Assembly (NCBI GenBank): GCA_934402315.1
Contig: CAKRTS010000008.1
Coordinates: forward strand, 1-64,000
Direction: 5' to 3'
Length of the DNA: 64,000 nt
Source of the DNA: an uncultured Acetatifactor sp.
GTDB taxonomy: Bacteria > Bacillota > Clostridia > Lachnospirales > Lachnospiraceae
Shown: piece after piece, positions 17,491 through 26,669 of the stretch
Layout of the letters: each line of letters opens with the position of its first letter
Numbering within the stretch: the first letter of the stretch is position 1
Position numbers and translations under genes: made by a program
Notes under the pieces: model-generated
What the model was told of the DNA's origin: nothing
Seen by the model: the letters and a program-made list of their open reading frames with translations, nothing else
Databases searched by the model: none

Positions 17491-17928
17491 TTAGCCTTCA
17501 ATGGCAACACGTTTCTTGGTCTCAACAGCCTTGGACTCCTTCTTGGGAACATCCAGCTGCAGGATACCATTCTCGAACTTCGCATGGATGTCATCCTCGG
17601 TGATGTGATCACCTACATAGAAGCTCCTGCTCATAGCGCCCGCATAACGCTCCTTGCGGATGTATTTGCCCTTCTTATCGGACTCATCCTTGTCAAGTCC
17701 CTTCGCCGCCGAGATGTTCAGGTACCCGTTGTCAAGCTGAACCTCGATCTCGTCCTTCTTGAAGCCGGGCAGATCAACGATGATCTCATACCCGTTGTCA
17801 AGCTCCCTGACGTCGGTCTTCATCACGTTCTTCGCGTGTTTACCATACAGCTCCCTGTTCACATCAGGAAATGAGAAATCCATAAAGTCATCAAAAATAT
17901 CACTACCAAATACGCTAGGCATCAACAT
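17491..17928 (-). CDS. Small heat shock protein Hsp20
   Basis: This is a 145-residue alpha-crystallin family holdase. The N-terminal arm includes MLMPSVFGSDIFDDFMDF. The alpha-crystallin domain runs from about residue 38 (TDVRELDNGYEIIVDLPGFK) and ends with the conserved FENGILQLDVPK. It prevents aggregation of unfolding proteins in the cytoplasm. GGAGG lies eight bases before the ATG. A consensus promoter overlapped by a CIRCE element lies about 120-160 bases upstream, so HrcA repression is expected. Confidence 0.96.
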   Translation of the reverse strand: MLMPSVFGSDIFDDFMDFSFPDVNRELYGKHAKNVMKTDVRELDNGYEIIVDLPGFKKDEIEVQLDNGYLNISAAKGLDKDESDKKGKYIRKERYAGAMSRSFYVGDHITEDDIHAKFENGILQLDVPKKESKAVETKKRVAIEG

Positions 17929-18044
17929 AAGTCATTCCTCCATTCTTTATTCTTGACAGTCATGCCAATCATTTGTGTTATTGTTTGTTTCTCTTGAACT
18001 CCGGTTGAGATTCATTTCTTTATCTCTTCCCTTGTTCTAGTTGT

Positions 18045-18073
18045 ACTATAACACTCATTATTAGCACTGTCAA
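18045..18073 (-). promoter_or_regulatory. hsp20 promoter
   Basis: Reverse-strand TTGACA (18068-18073), 17-base spacer, TATAGT (18045-18050). The -35 lies inside the CIRCE element. Confidence 0.85.
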
Positions 18074-18087
18074 GAGGTGAGTGCTAA
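18061..18087. promoter_or_regulatory. CIRCE element (HrcA operator) of hsp20
   Basis: TTAGCACTG, nine bases, GAGTGCTAA: the CIRCE inverted repeat with a single deviation from TTAGCACTC. It covers the -35 of the hsp20 promoter, which explains repression by HrcA at normal temperature. Confidence 0.95.
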
Positions 18088-18188
18088 AAAAATTGTGAAC
18101 ATTTTGTGAAAACAAGGACTTAAGGATTTGGAAAAATGTAATTCTCAGCAATTAGTGGGATTTTATGGGATTTTATGGGACTTAGTGG

Positions 18189-18323
18189 AACTTAGCAAAA
18201 CTTAAACATAATGCAAAAAGGCACTGAAAGCATGGCATTCAACCATTTTTTCAGCACCTTTTGTTCTTTTTTTCTTTAAATTCACTATGACATCTTTTCA
18301 AGTGAAACTTAGCAAAACTTAAA
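18189..18323. repeat. 18-base direct repeat flanking a hairpin
   Basis: The 18-base sequence beginning AACTTAGCAAAACTT is present identically at 18189-18206 and 18306-18323. The second copy abuts the stop codon of the AlbA_2 gene. Just before the first copy are two tandem GGGATTTTAT units (about 18157-18178). The repeats frame the terminator-like hairpin. I see no gene in 18090-18323. Confidence 0.7.
18216..18262 (-). terminator. Terminator after AlbA_2 gene
   Basis: An imperfect stem pairs AAAAGGCACTGAAA (from 18216) with TTTCAGCACCTTTT (to 18262), with two central mismatches. T runs on both strands follow. Confidence 0.5.
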
Positions 18324-19448
18324 TCATGCCCAGTACGGAACATATTTCATATATCTCGGTGCGGTATCAGGATTCATTGCTTTTATATATCCCTCCTCGA
18401 CAGCACTGGCGATAATTCTTGAAGCTTTTGATTTTTCCCTTTCTCCCAAACCGAAAATTCTTCGGATATCAGCATTAGAAATCCCCTCAAAATTAACATA
18501 CGCCAGACATGCCTGCATATAGCACGTTCTCATCCGGTCTTCCTTGGTTGTTAATTCAAAAGGTACCTTTGCAAACAATACTGCTTTCGTAAACTGATTG
18601 TTCTGGTTCTCAATCCTTGGAGCAAGCAGTTCGTTCTTACCTGTAGCTTCAACGATCTTATCATAACCGCTGCCACGTTCCTCACATATTCCACATTTAT
18701 GCATAAACCCGGCAATATTTTCATTCCTGGAAACAGGCACTGAGTCTACAATCCGTTCGATCGCCACTAACGGCGCACCCATATTGGTTATATCCCATGT
18801 ACCTGCATCATTCTTTTTAATGAATTTCTCGTGCTGCAGGTCTTCCAGCACCGTATCTCTATTTCTGGGAATTGGCATTTCAAGTTTATCATAATATTTA
18901 GAGTAATCTAACAATAATACCATTTCGTCTTCATTCAAATTCCCCATTGCAATTCGGAGTTCAAACGGGGTAGAATCAAACATTCTCCATAGTTCCCGTT
19001 CCTTATCCGGATATTCTTTCAGATTCTTTTTATTCGTTCCGACTCGTATATATTCCACACCGGCAAATTGAACCGGCTGCTTTTCCGCACACGGAATCTC
19101 CATTAAAACAACCGTTCCCTCATCCATCGGCACTTCAAAGAACCGGAAATTAATCCTTGGCGAAAGCATTCTGGCAAGCCATGCCTCCAGCTCCTCATTT
19201 CCTTTTTTCATCTTTCGGTATTGAAATTCTGTTCCGACAATTTTATGTGTATCATCCTCCACACCCCAAACCAGATATGCCTTAGGACGCTCACACAAAG
19301 CTGCAGAATTACTAAGCGCTGAAAGGTACTCGCCTATCATCTGCGGCTGCTTATTATTACATTTAAATTCCACCCACTCTGTCTCATCCGGCAGCTTCAC
19401 CAGTTCCCTTACAAGACTTTGCAAATATTCTATCGAACGTATTGCCAT
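18324..19448 (-). CDS. AlbA_2 (Schlafen-like) protein with internal deletion
   Basis: This 374-residue member of the AlbA_2/divergent AAA_4 group has its N-terminal AlbA_2 domain at about residues 20-140 (ETEWVEFKCN, YLSALSNSAAL, YIRVGTNKK). A C-terminal winged helix follows (ISNADIRRIFGLGEREKSKASRII). Family members usually continue from an ITN-x-GA strand through a GHKL-like ATPase segment with a RELVANALIHQDF-type motif, and return at ITNPG-x-PLV. Here residues 220-228 read ITNMGAPLV directly, so about 110-130 residues are missing in frame. The frame is intact, but an ATP-dependent function is probably lost. AAGGAA precedes the start. Confidence 0.8.
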   Translation of the reverse strand: MAIRSIEYLQSLVRELVKLPDETEWVEFKCNNKQPQMIGEYLSALSNSAALCERPKAYLVWGVEDDTHKIVGTEFQYRKMKKGNEELEAWLARMLSPRINFRFFEVPMDEGTVVLMEIPCAEKQPVQFAGVEYIRVGTNKKNLKEYPDKERELWRMFDSTPFELRIAMGNLNEDEMVLLLDYSKYYDKLEMPIPRNRDTVLEDLQHEKFIKKNDAGTWDITNMGAPLVAIERIVDSVPVSRNENIAGFMHKCGICEERGSGYDKIVEATGKNELLAPRIENQNNQFTKAVLFAKVPFELTTKEDRMRTCYMQACLAYVNFEGISNADIRRIFGLGEREKSKASRIIASAVEEGYIKAMNPDTAPRYMKYVPYWA

Positions 19449-19494
19449 TAAATTATTTCCTTTCCGAAACCATACTTAAAATACTATATATATT

Positions 19495-19523
19495 ATTATA
19501 TATCGGAGTCTTCAATTTTACAA
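19495..19523 (-). promoter_or_regulatory. Promoter of AlbA_2 gene
   Basis: Reverse-strand TTGTAA (19518-19523), 17-base spacer and TATAAT (19495-19500), about 45 bases before the start codon. Confidence 0.65.
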
Positions 19524-19568
19524 TTGTAACTTAATCTTTCATTATCATGCTGCATGCTCTATAGCATA

Positions 19569-19596
19569 TAAAAAAGGCAACCCATCACAGGTTGCC
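19569..19596 (-). terminator. Terminator after metal ATPase gene
   Basis: GGCAACC (19576-19582) pairs with GGTTGCC (19590-19596), loop of seven. A run of six or more T follows on the reverse strand. Confidence 0.85.
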
Positions 19597-19615
19597 TTCC
19601 TCATTTCTTATCGTC

Positions 19616-21688
19616 TCACGTCAGATTCCGCATACTCTCCAGACCGATGAACAAAGTAGAAGTATTATGCAGCAGTGCCGAGGTTGTCGGTTGAAGGACG
19701 CCGCCGACCCCGAGCAGGATCAGACCGGTGTTGATTCCGACGATTGCACGGTAGTTGCGGTGGATACGCTTCATCAGACCGTCGCTCAGCTTCTTTAACA
19801 TGACAAGCCGCTCCAGATTGTCTCCTCCGATCGTAATGTCCGCAATCTCACGGGCAATCTCCGCGCCATCGCTGATGGCGATGCCTACGTCTGCCGCCGA
19901 CAGCGCCGGTGCATCGTTGATGCCGTCACCGATCATAATGACCTTTCTGCCGGCCCGCTTCTGTGCTTCGACATAGCCTGCCTTATCCTCCGGCAGTACC
20001 TCGGAATAATACTCATCCACGCCAACTCTCGCCGCGATCGCCGAAGCCGTCCGCTCGCTGTCCCCTGTCATCATGACGAGCTTGGAGAAGCCCGCCTGCC
20101 GCAGCTGACTGATAACATCGGCCGCCTCCTCCCGCAGAGGATCTTCAATACAGATGACACCTGCCAGCTTTCCTTCAATTGCCAGATACAGATAGGAATA
20201 TTCCTGCGGCAGCTCCACAAAACGTTCTTCCATGCCATCCGGCACGACGCAGCCCTCATCCTCAAATACGAAGTGATAGCTTCCGATAATTGCTTTCTTT
20301 CCGCTGATCGTCGTCGAGATACCGTGCGCCACAATGTATTCGACCTTGCTGTGCATCTCCTCATGCACCAGCTTTCTCTCCACCGCTGCGTCCACAACTG
20401 CCTTCGCCATGGAATGAGGGAAATGTTCTTCAAGACATGCCGCAATCCGCAGAATGTCATCCGACGACTTCTCACAGAACGAAATCACTTCTCTCACTGT
20501 CGGGCACGCCTTTGTCAACGTTCCCGTCTTGTCAAATACGATTGTGTCCGCCTCGGAAACCGCCTCAAAGAACTTTCCGCCCTTGACCGTAAGCTGATGC
20601 TGGTTCGCCTCCCGGATTGCCGAGAGAACCGACACCGGCATTGCGAGCTTCAATGCACAGGAATAATCCACCATCAATACGGAGACCGCCTTCGTCACAT
20701 TTCCTGTGAGCAGCCATGTCAGCGCTGTTCCTCCGAGCGTCCACGGTACAAGCCGGTCTGCCAGATGCTCTGCCCTGCTCTCCGCCGAGGATTTCAATTT
20801 TTCGGATTCCTCGATCATCGAAACAATCTTTTCAAAACGGCTGCCGCCGCCCACTGCCCTGACCTTCACAGTCAGTTCGCCTTCATTCACAACCGTTCCG
20901 GCATATACGGAATTTCCGATTCCTCTGCGCACGGGCACAGACTCACCGGTCAGAGATGCCTGATTTACCATTGCCTCGCCGTCTGAGACTACACCGTCAA
21001 AGGGAATGACTGTTCCCATACGTACAACAATCTCATCCTCCGGCTGTATTTTCGCGCTGTCCGTCAGCACTTCTCCCTGCCCGGTCTTTACCCAGACCTT
21101 ATTGACATTTAAAGAGAGTGAGCGGGCAAGGTCATCCACCGATTTCTTATGTGTCCATTCCTCCAGCAGTTCCCCGATACCCAGCAGAAACATTACAGAA
21201 CCCGCCGTTGAGAAATCTCCGCGCAGGATCGACACGCCGATCGCCGTGGCATCCAGAACCGGTACCTCGATTTTCCGCATTCTCAGGCAATGTAAGCCCG
21301 CCTTGAGATATTTAAGGGACTGCACAATGTTGTAGCATGCCCTCACCGGTGCTGGCAGTAAAAACCGTCTCGCATAGTGGAAGATAATCTTATCCGCAAG
21401 CCTGTCCTGATACTCCGCATTCATCTTCCTGCCGGAATTTCCGAGAACCTCCTTGGGAACATTGCTGTCTGCATAATGGAACCTCTGCAGTCCCTCGATC
21501 AGCTTCTCTCTTCCCTTCTCATAGACAACCACGACATCACATGTCCTGTCATATACCTTTACCGAGCAGATCCCTTGCTGTCCTTCCAGATAATATTGCA
21601 GGATGTCCGCCTGTTCGTAGGTCATGCGCTTTTGCAGAATATGGAATCTGATACGCCCTTTTGTCTCATGCCTGATACAAAATCTCAT
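19616..21688 (-). CDS. P1B-type metal-transporting ATPase lacking CPC
   Basis: This 690-residue heavy-metal P-type ATPase has all catalytic motifs: TGES in the actuator domain, the phosphorylated aspartate in DKTGTLT, MTGDSERTA and GDGINDAPALSAADVG. The N-terminal 70 residues fold like a metal-binding domain but lack CxxC. In the transport helix the usual CPC is replaced by SCALKLAMP, and the HP locus reads FPHSMA. These changes set it apart from copper and zinc/cadmium pumps, so the metal (possibly iron, manganese or cobalt) is open. It lies seven bases after the DUF6110 gene and is surely in one operon with it. Confidence 0.88.
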   Translation of the reverse strand: MRFCIRHETKGRIRFHILQKRMTYEQADILQYYLEGQQGICSVKVYDRTCDVVVVYEKGREKLIEGLQRFHYADSNVPKEVLGNSGRKMNAEYQDRLADKIIFHYARRFLLPAPVRACYNIVQSLKYLKAGLHCLRMRKIEVPVLDATAIGVSILRGDFSTAGSVMFLLGIGELLEEWTHKKSVDDLARSLSLNVNKVWVKTGQGEVLTDSAKIQPEDEIVVRMGTVIPFDGVVSDGEAMVNQASLTGESVPVRRGIGNSVYAGTVVNEGELTVKVRAVGGGSRFEKIVSMIEESEKLKSSAESRAEHLADRLVPWTLGGTALTWLLTGNVTKAVSVLMVDYSCALKLAMPVSVLSAIREANQHQLTVKGGKFFEAVSEADTIVFDKTGTLTKACPTVREVISFCEKSSDDILRIAACLEEHFPHSMAKAVVDAAVERKLVHEEMHSKVEYIVAHGISTTISGKKAIIGSYHFVFEDEGCVVPDGMEERFVELPQEYSYLYLAIEGKLAGVICIEDPLREEAADVISQLRQAGFSKLVMMTGDSERTASAIAARVGVDEYYSEVLPEDKAGYVEAQKRAGRKVIMIGDGINDAPALSAADVGIAISDGAEIAREIADITIGGDNLERLVMLKKLSDGLMKRIHRNYRAIVGINTGLILLGVGGVLQPTTSALLHNTSTLFIGLESMRNLT

Positions 21689-21694
21689 ATGTCC

Positions 21695-21988
21695 TTAAGC
21701 CTCTTCCGAAGCTTCCTCCACTGTCTCATCCTCAAACACATCTTCCTGTGCGGCACGCTCCTCGTTGATGTTCTTCGCCTCCGCATAGATGTCACCGCAA
21801 TTCTCCTGAATCTTGGTCGCCGTATCCATCACGCACTTTTTCGCGCGCAGAACCGCTGCTGTACACTGCGTATATACCTTCTTTGCATCCTTGCTGGACA
21901 GAAGCTTAATACCTGCCGTTCCAAACAGAACACCTCCCGCAAAGGTTCCTACCTTCTTCCAGTTTACCTTAGCCAAAGCCTTCCACAT
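21695..21988 (-). CDS. DUF6110 small membrane-linked protein
   Basis: This is a 97-residue protein. Residues about 10-32 (KKVGTFAGGVLFGTAGIKLL) form one hydrophobic segment with glycines, followed by an amphipathic helix and a strongly acidic tail. It matches the DUF6110 family as I remember it, which is typically found beside this kind of P-type ATPase in Clostridia. AGAAGGAGG precedes the ATG. A role as partner or regulator of the ATPase is inferred only from adjacency. Confidence 0.75.
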   Translation of the reverse strand: MWKALAKVNWKKVGTFAGGVLFGTAGIKLLSSKDAKKVYTQCTAAVLRAKKCVMDTATKIQENCGDIYAEAKNINEERAAQEDVFEDETVEEASEEA

Positions 21989-22066
21989 AATAAAAACCTC
22001 CTTCTTTCGTAAGCCCTGTTTGAGCTTCTTTTACATGGGTAATTATACTATTTGGGCAGCATATAA

Positions 22067-22121
22067 AAAAGGCAGGGCATGGCTATTGAGAAATTTTATC
22101 AACAGTCTTACTCTGCCCTTT
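22067..22121 (-). terminator. Terminator after FtsX-type permease gene
   Basis: CTGCCCTTT (22113-22121) pairs with AAAAGGCAG (22067-22075) with one G-U pair; the T run continues on the reverse strand. The loop contains a second dyad (22085-22102). The reverse-strand -10 TATAAT at 22042-22047 for the DUF6110 gene follows closely. Confidence 0.6.
22085..22102. promoter_or_regulatory. Operator-like dyad upstream of DUF6110-ATPase
   Basis: ATTGAGAA-ATT-TTATCAA, a near-perfect inverted repeat. A very similar sequence stands at 25180-25198, at about the same distance before the ABC exporter operon. Here it also lies in the loop of a terminator, so a purely structural role is possible. Confidence 0.4.
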
Positions 22122-22128
22122 GTTTTAC

Positions 22129-24384
22129 TCATTCGCTATTTTTCAATGCCTCTGCCAACGGCACCTTTTTCACCTTCCGCATCAGTATCCATGCAACCAC
22201 CGCATAGGCTGCCACGCCGAGGAGCAGCATTTCCGCGAACACGGAGTAGGAGGCATGATATGCCAGATACCCTGAATACTCTCTGAAAATCACAACACAG
22301 AGCGTCTTCATCAGATAGTTTGCAAGCGGTATCGTCACTCCGATCGAAATCAGCACGACGATCGACGTCACCGTGACATACAGCCCGTTGATCTCGCTGT
22401 TATTGTAGCCAAGAATCTTTGTCATGGAGATGGACTGTGCATTCTTTTCAATAATAATCTTTGCCAGCAGATAAATAATCATCATGAACATGACCACTCC
22501 GAAAGCCTGAAAGATCACCATCAGATTTCCCATGGATATTCTGAGCTGTCTGGAGGTCTTTGTCAGGTCATCCTTTGTGATGACTGTTGCGATCATCCTG
22601 TCGTCTATATCCTCCAGCGTCTCATTGGAGAAATAACCGTTGAAATATCCTTCGTCCTTGTCAAAAATTTCATTGTATTCTGCCCTCGGCATAAAGATGG
22701 CAAGCGCCGCAGGATAATACACTATCTCAGATACCTCAAAGCTGTACTCTCTCTCTCCGTAGGTCTGTTTCAGTGTTATATTGTCGCCCACATGGAGCTT
22801 GTGCTTTTCCGCATAGGCATTGGAGACAGCGATTCCCTCATTCTGCTTCTCCAGCTCCAGATAGTGGCTGTCATCATCAACACCGTAGACCGTGATTTCC
22901 TCGCTCTGCAGGCTGTCCTCCAGGGTCTTTAAGCTTCCCGCGCAGTATTTCTCCGCCTGATCGTTCGCTGTCTCGACAGGCATTTTCAGGACATATTGCC
23001 GCTCACAGATCATGCTGCCCGTGATGTCGTTCTCAAAATTATCCAGCAGCGGCCCGAACATACTGCCAAACAGCAGGATTGCATTTGCAAAGAATATTCC
23101 GATCACAATGGTGATATAGTTCGGGAGATTCTGGAAAATAATCCTGAGACGGAACCTCGTCATGATCTTTATTTTCGTGTTCAGCCGGAAAGCCTTTTTC
23201 TTCTTTCTGCGGCTTAAGTCCCTCCGCATAAAGCGCAGCGGGGAAAGACTCAGCTTCTCCCATAGAACGGCCAGTGTAATCAGGAACAGGATAATCATCG
23301 GAATGATCGTTGTCTTCACAAACGCTTCGCCGTTCCAGAGCGTCACATAGGTCGGAAGACTATAGCTTCCGTAATACATATCCGCAAAAAAGCCCTTCAT
23401 CCATGTATAGCCGAGAATATTGCCGACGATTGCCGCAACCAGCGTCACAAGCATCGGCATCGTCATATAATGTCTCAGAAGCTCTCCTCTGGAATAGCCC
23501 GATGCCCTCAGCGTGCCGATTACCATGGATTCCTTCATCACGGTATTCGAGGTCGTTATCGCAAAGATAAAGGAAATGATGACCATGACCAGATAAAGGA
23601 AAACCGTCATCGCCGCATTATCTCCCTTGATGTCATCTCCGGTAAATCGGATTGCCTGGTTCCGATACTGCGGGAGGAAATTTGCCACAATTGCCTTGCC
23701 GGAAAAAATCTTCATGAAATCCTCTCCCATCTCCTTCGCCTCGGTATCGTCAGCGGGAGCCTTCTCATACAGCCACGAATAACTGTAATGCAACTTATCC
23801 GTGCCGAAATCATCCATCCCCTCGTCCGTCATGACCGCGACACCGAATTTCATTGCATCAAACATCATATCCTGCGCGTTGGAGAAAAGGGCGCTGTAAT
23901 CCGAAAGAGCTACAAATCCTGTAATTTCCAGCTCTTTCCCGCCGACCGTCAGGCGGTCTCCGACTGCCAGATCGTTATTGTCCGCATACATACGGTCAAT
24001 CGCAATTTCATTCTCCTTCTCCGGCATTTTCCCCTTCATCAGACAGATAAGATCGACATCCGTCCTGTCCTTGAAAATACGCAGCGTACTTTCTACCTCT
24101 TTGGTCTCCTCCTCGATGTACCAGTTGGGATAGATTGTTACCTTCCCCTCCTGTTCCAGCTCCTCCAGCAGCTCCGGTTCCGCCTCCGCCGCCAGTTCAA
24201 AGTTGCCGTCCTCAATGTTATATTTTTCAAAGCTCTCATCATACGCTGCCGACATGCTGCCGGATGCCACCAGAAAGCCGGACGTTGCACTGATCATCCC
24301 GAGCAGGAAAAGGAAGATGACCAGATATTTTCCAATCTCATCCCGAAGATCCCTCGGGAATCTTTTATGTAATGGATTTCTCAT
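22129..24384 (-). CDS. FtsX-type ABC transporter permease
   Basis: This 751-residue MacB/FtsX-like permease has one N-terminal membrane helix, a large extracytoplasmic domain (about 40-260), three helices, a charged cytoplasmic linker (RRDLSRRKKKKAFRL), another helix, a second extracytoplasmic domain (about 440-620) and three C-terminal helices ending in KVPLAEALKNSE. This duplicated topology fits exporters that extract lipids or peptides from the membrane rather than importers. It follows the ATPase gene by 12 bases. The substrate is unknown. Confidence 0.9.
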   Translation of the reverse strand: MRNPLHKRFPRDLRDEIGKYLVIFLFLLGMISATSGFLVASGSMSAAYDESFEKYNIEDGNFELAAEAEPELLEELEQEGKVTIYPNWYIEEETKEVESTLRIFKDRTDVDLICLMKGKMPEKENEIAIDRMYADNNDLAVGDRLTVGGKELEITGFVALSDYSALFSNAQDMMFDAMKFGVAVMTDEGMDDFGTDKLHYSYSWLYEKAPADDTEAKEMGEDFMKIFSGKAIVANFLPQYRNQAIRFTGDDIKGDNAAMTVFLYLVMVIISFIFAITTSNTVMKESMVIGTLRASGYSRGELLRHYMTMPMLVTLVAAIVGNILGYTWMKGFFADMYYGSYSLPTYVTLWNGEAFVKTTIIPMIILFLITLAVLWEKLSLSPLRFMRRDLSRRKKKKAFRLNTKIKIMTRFRLRIIFQNLPNYITIVIGIFFANAILLFGSMFGPLLDNFENDITGSMICERQYVLKMPVETANDQAEKYCAGSLKTLEDSLQSEEITVYGVDDDSHYLELEKQNEGIAVSNAYAEKHKLHVGDNITLKQTYGEREYSFEVSEIVYYPAALAIFMPRAEYNEIFDKDEGYFNGYFSNETLEDIDDRMIATVITKDDLTKTSRQLRISMGNLMVIFQAFGVVMFMMIIYLLAKIIIEKNAQSISMTKILGYNNSEINGLYVTVTSIVVLISIGVTIPLANYLMKTLCVVIFREYSGYLAYHASYSVFAEMLLLGVAAYAVVAWILMRKVKKVPLAEALKNSE

Positions 24385-24396
24385 GTCCTATCCCCC

Positions 24397-25095
24397 TTAC
24401 CATTCCAGTTCCGTAGCGGAAATCTTTTCTTCATTGACATAGTCCTTGCGCACGACACCGTCCCTCAGCTTTACGACACGGTCAGCCATCTGCTGGATCG
24501 CACTGTTATGCGTCACCATGACCACCGTATTTCCATATTTACGATTCACCTCTTCGATCAGCTTTAAGATCTCCTTCGAGGTATTATAATCCAGAGCTCC
24601 CGTCGGCTCATCACAGAGCAGTATATCGGGATTCTTGACGATTGCCCTGCCGATTGCTGTCCGTTGCTGCTGTCCGCCGGAGAGCTGGTTCGGCAGCTTG
24701 TGCCGGTGCTCGTAAAGACCAAGCGTTTTCAGCAGATCGTCCACATCCAGCGGATGATCGCTCAGATAGGCGCCGACCTCTATATTCTCCTTGATATTCA
24801 GATTGGGGATCAGGTTATACATCTGGAAGACATAGCCGAGATGCTTTCTTCGATACAACGTGAGCTGCTTTTCATCCATCTCTGCGGTCTTCTCGCCGTT
24901 GATGGAGATATAGCCCTCGTCTGCACTGTCGATGCCGCCGATGATGTTCAGAAGCGTCGATTTCCCGGAGCCGGAAGGGCCGAGCAGCACACAGATCTCC
25001 CCCTTCTCAATGCCGATGTCGATCCCCTTCAGAACCTCGACACGGCTCTCTCCTTCTCCGAAATGTTTTTTAATTCCTTTTATCTCAAGAAACAT
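24397..25095 (-). CDS. ABC transporter ATP-binding protein
   Basis: This 232-residue LolD/MacB-type ATPase has Walker [10 protein letters not shown] at about residue 39, the signature [14 protein letters not shown] and Walker [12 protein letters not shown]. It pairs with the FtsX-type permease encoded directly downstream to power mechanotransmission. It is first in the two-gene operon, behind a region with two dyads (25139-25154 and 25180-25198). Confidence 0.95.
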   Translation of the reverse strand: MFLEIKGIKKHFGEGESRVEVLKGIDIGIEKGEICVLLGPSGSGKSTLLNIIGGIDSADEGYISINGEKTAEMDEKQLTLYRRKHLGYVFQMYNLIPNLNIKENIEVGAYLSDHPLDVDDLLKTLGLYEHRHKLPNQLSGGQQQRTAIGRAIVKNPDILLCDEPTGALDYNTSKEILKLIEEVNRKYGNTVVMVTHNSAIQQMADRVVKLRDGVVRKDYVNEEKISATELEW

Positions 25096-25138
25096 ATTTT
25101 TCCCGCCTTTCCTAAATTATGATAACTTTCGGATTCAA

Positions 25139-25154
25139 GTTAGCACCTACTAAC
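25139..25154. promoter_or_regulatory. Inverted repeat in ABC operon leader
   Basis: GTTAG-CACCTA-CTAAC, a perfect five-base dyad about 45 bases before the ABC start codon and just downstream of a possible -10 (TATAGG on the reverse strand). It could be a TetR- or MarR-type operator. No regulator gene is adjacent. Confidence 0.4.
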
Positions 25155-25179
25155 TCCTATAGCAAGTCTAAACTTTGTT

Positions 25180-25198
25180 ATTGAGAAAACTTATCAAT
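25180..25198. promoter_or_regulatory. Operator-like dyad upstream of ABC exporter
   Basis: ATTGAGAA-AAC-TTATCAAT, an inverted repeat with one mismatch per half. It matches the dyad at 22085-22102, including half-sites and three-base spacer. Confidence 0.45.
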
Positions 25199-25200
25199 AC

Positions 25201-25231
25201 AAAAAGACTGCCCGGATAACTCCGGACAGCC
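25201..25231 (-). terminator. Terminator after chemoreceptor gene
   Basis: GACTGCCCGGA (25206-25216) pairs with TCCGGACAGCC (25221-25231). TTTTT follows on the reverse strand. Confidence 0.9.
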
Positions 25232-25257
25232 TCTGTATGTATCTGCTTTATTCCATT

Positions 25258-26574
25258 CTATTTTGTGCGGGTAAGCTTAAACTTCTCAACACACTCCTTC
25301 AACACGGCAGCCGTCTCATCTGCCTCGTGCATCAGCTCAAGAATCTTAGCGGAGTCTCCTGCCACATCTGAGCTGCGGGACGCGATCTCTGTCGTTCCCT
25401 CTGCGCCCTCCGTTGCCGCCTTGCTGACATTATCAATAGATGTCAGAACACCGTCGATGGATGCCAGCAGCTCCTGCGAAATCGCACTGAAATCTGTCAC
25501 CAGATCATCCACATACTTCGCATCGTCATTGTATGCATCCGCGATGTCGAGAAATGCATGGAAATTACCCGAAATATCAACTGCAACGAAGTTCAGCAGC
25601 TTCTCTGCATCCGCGGACAGATTGTCAACCGCAACCGTTACATCCGCCGTCAGCTTCTGGATATTTTCAACGGTAGCCTTGGACTGTTCTGCGAGATTCT
25701 GGATCTCATCCGCCACGACCGCAAAGCCTCTTCCCGTCTCACCGGCTCTCGCCGCCTCGATGGAAGCATTCAGTGCGAGCAGATTCGTCTGGGAAGTAAT
25801 ACCCATAATCGCCTCTGCCAGCTTCTTGATCTCGCCTACGACCTTTGCGTCCTCCAGAGACTTCTTGAGGCTGACGCTGATCTCATTCTTGATATTGCTT
25901 GCCTTTGCCTTGTTTGCCGTCGTGCTCTCCTTCGCCTCCATGGCACGCTGATGAATATCAGCCGCCTTCTCAGCGCCCTCCTGTGCACGGACTGCAATAT
26001 TCTTGGAAACCGTCTCAATCTCACGCGCCATGCTGTCCACCTGCTGTGCGGAAGCGGAGGTCTCCTCCATTCCTGCCGACAGCTGTTCCGTGGTAGCCGA
26101 TACGCTCTCAATCTCACCATTCAGCTTGTTCAGATTCGTCAATGCGCCGCTCATATCCTCAGCTAGTGCTAAGCTGCCGCGCTGTACCTCTGTGAGAATT
26201 TCATCCAGATTCTTTGCCAGCGTATTCATCGATGTCATCAGTTCGCCGAATTCGCCCTTTGTCTCCATCCGTCTCTGATCCGCGCGCCCGGTCATATCGC
26301 CCGCCGCCATCCGGTTGATGAGCTCTACCGCCTCCTTGAGCGGTCTGACAATGCTTAACAAAATGATAATGCCGCCTGCAATGAGTAATACGAATACAAG
26401 TCCCCCACAAGCAGCCATATAGCCCATCCACTGTGCGGAAATGGCATCCAGCTCCGGATTCCCCCTTGCAATCAGTTTCATGCCGACTACTCCGAAAAAT
26501 GAAACGCCAAGCAATCCGATTCCCATTAATACAATTTGTAATACCAGCTTTGCTCTTACCGACATATTCCTCAT
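25258..26574 (-). CDS. Methyl-accepting chemotaxis protein
   Basis: This 438-residue chemoreceptor has two membrane helices (about 8-33 and 52-74) separated by fewer than 25 residues, so it has essentially no extracellular ligand domain. A HAMP domain ([19 protein letters not shown]) follows, then a long coiled coil. The conserved signalling tip contains [30 protein letters not shown]. It should signal through CheA/CheW to the flagellar motor and probably senses membrane state or an internal cue. GGAGGC precedes the ATG. It is monocistronic. Confidence 0.95.
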   Translation of the reverse strand: MRNMSVRAKLVLQIVLMGIGLLGVSFFGVVGMKLIARGNPELDAISAQWMGYMAACGGLVFVLLIAGGIIILLSIVRPLKEAVELINRMAAGDMTGRADQRRMETKGEFGELMTSMNTLAKNLDEILTEVQRGSLALAEDMSGALTNLNKLNGEIESVSATTEQLSAGMEETSASAQQVDSMAREIETVSKNIAVRAQEGAEKAADIHQRAMEAKESTTANKAKASNIKNEISVSLKKSLEDAKVVGEIKKLAEAIMGITSQTNLLALNASIEAARAGETGRGFAVVADEIQNLAEQSKATVENIQKLTADVTVAVDNLSADAEKLLNFVAVDISGNFHAFLDIADAYNDDAKYVDDLVTDFSAISQELLASIDGVLTSIDNVSKAATEGAEGTTEIASRSSDVAGDSAKILELMHEADETAAVLKECVEKFKLTRTK

Positions 26575-26623
26575 ACTTTTGCCTCCAAACGAATTTTCTT
26601 AGCCATAGAAGTCACATAAATCT

Positions 26624-26652
26624 ATAATATCTGAATTTCCTGCAAATTACAA
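26624..26652 (-). promoter_or_regulatory. Promoter of chemoreceptor gene
   Basis: Reverse-strand TTGTAA (26647-26652), 17-base spacer, TATTAT (26624-26629). It looks like sigma-A, not a sigma-D flagellar promoter. Confidence 0.55.
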
Positions 26653-26669
26653 CAATTTGTCTAAATTTT

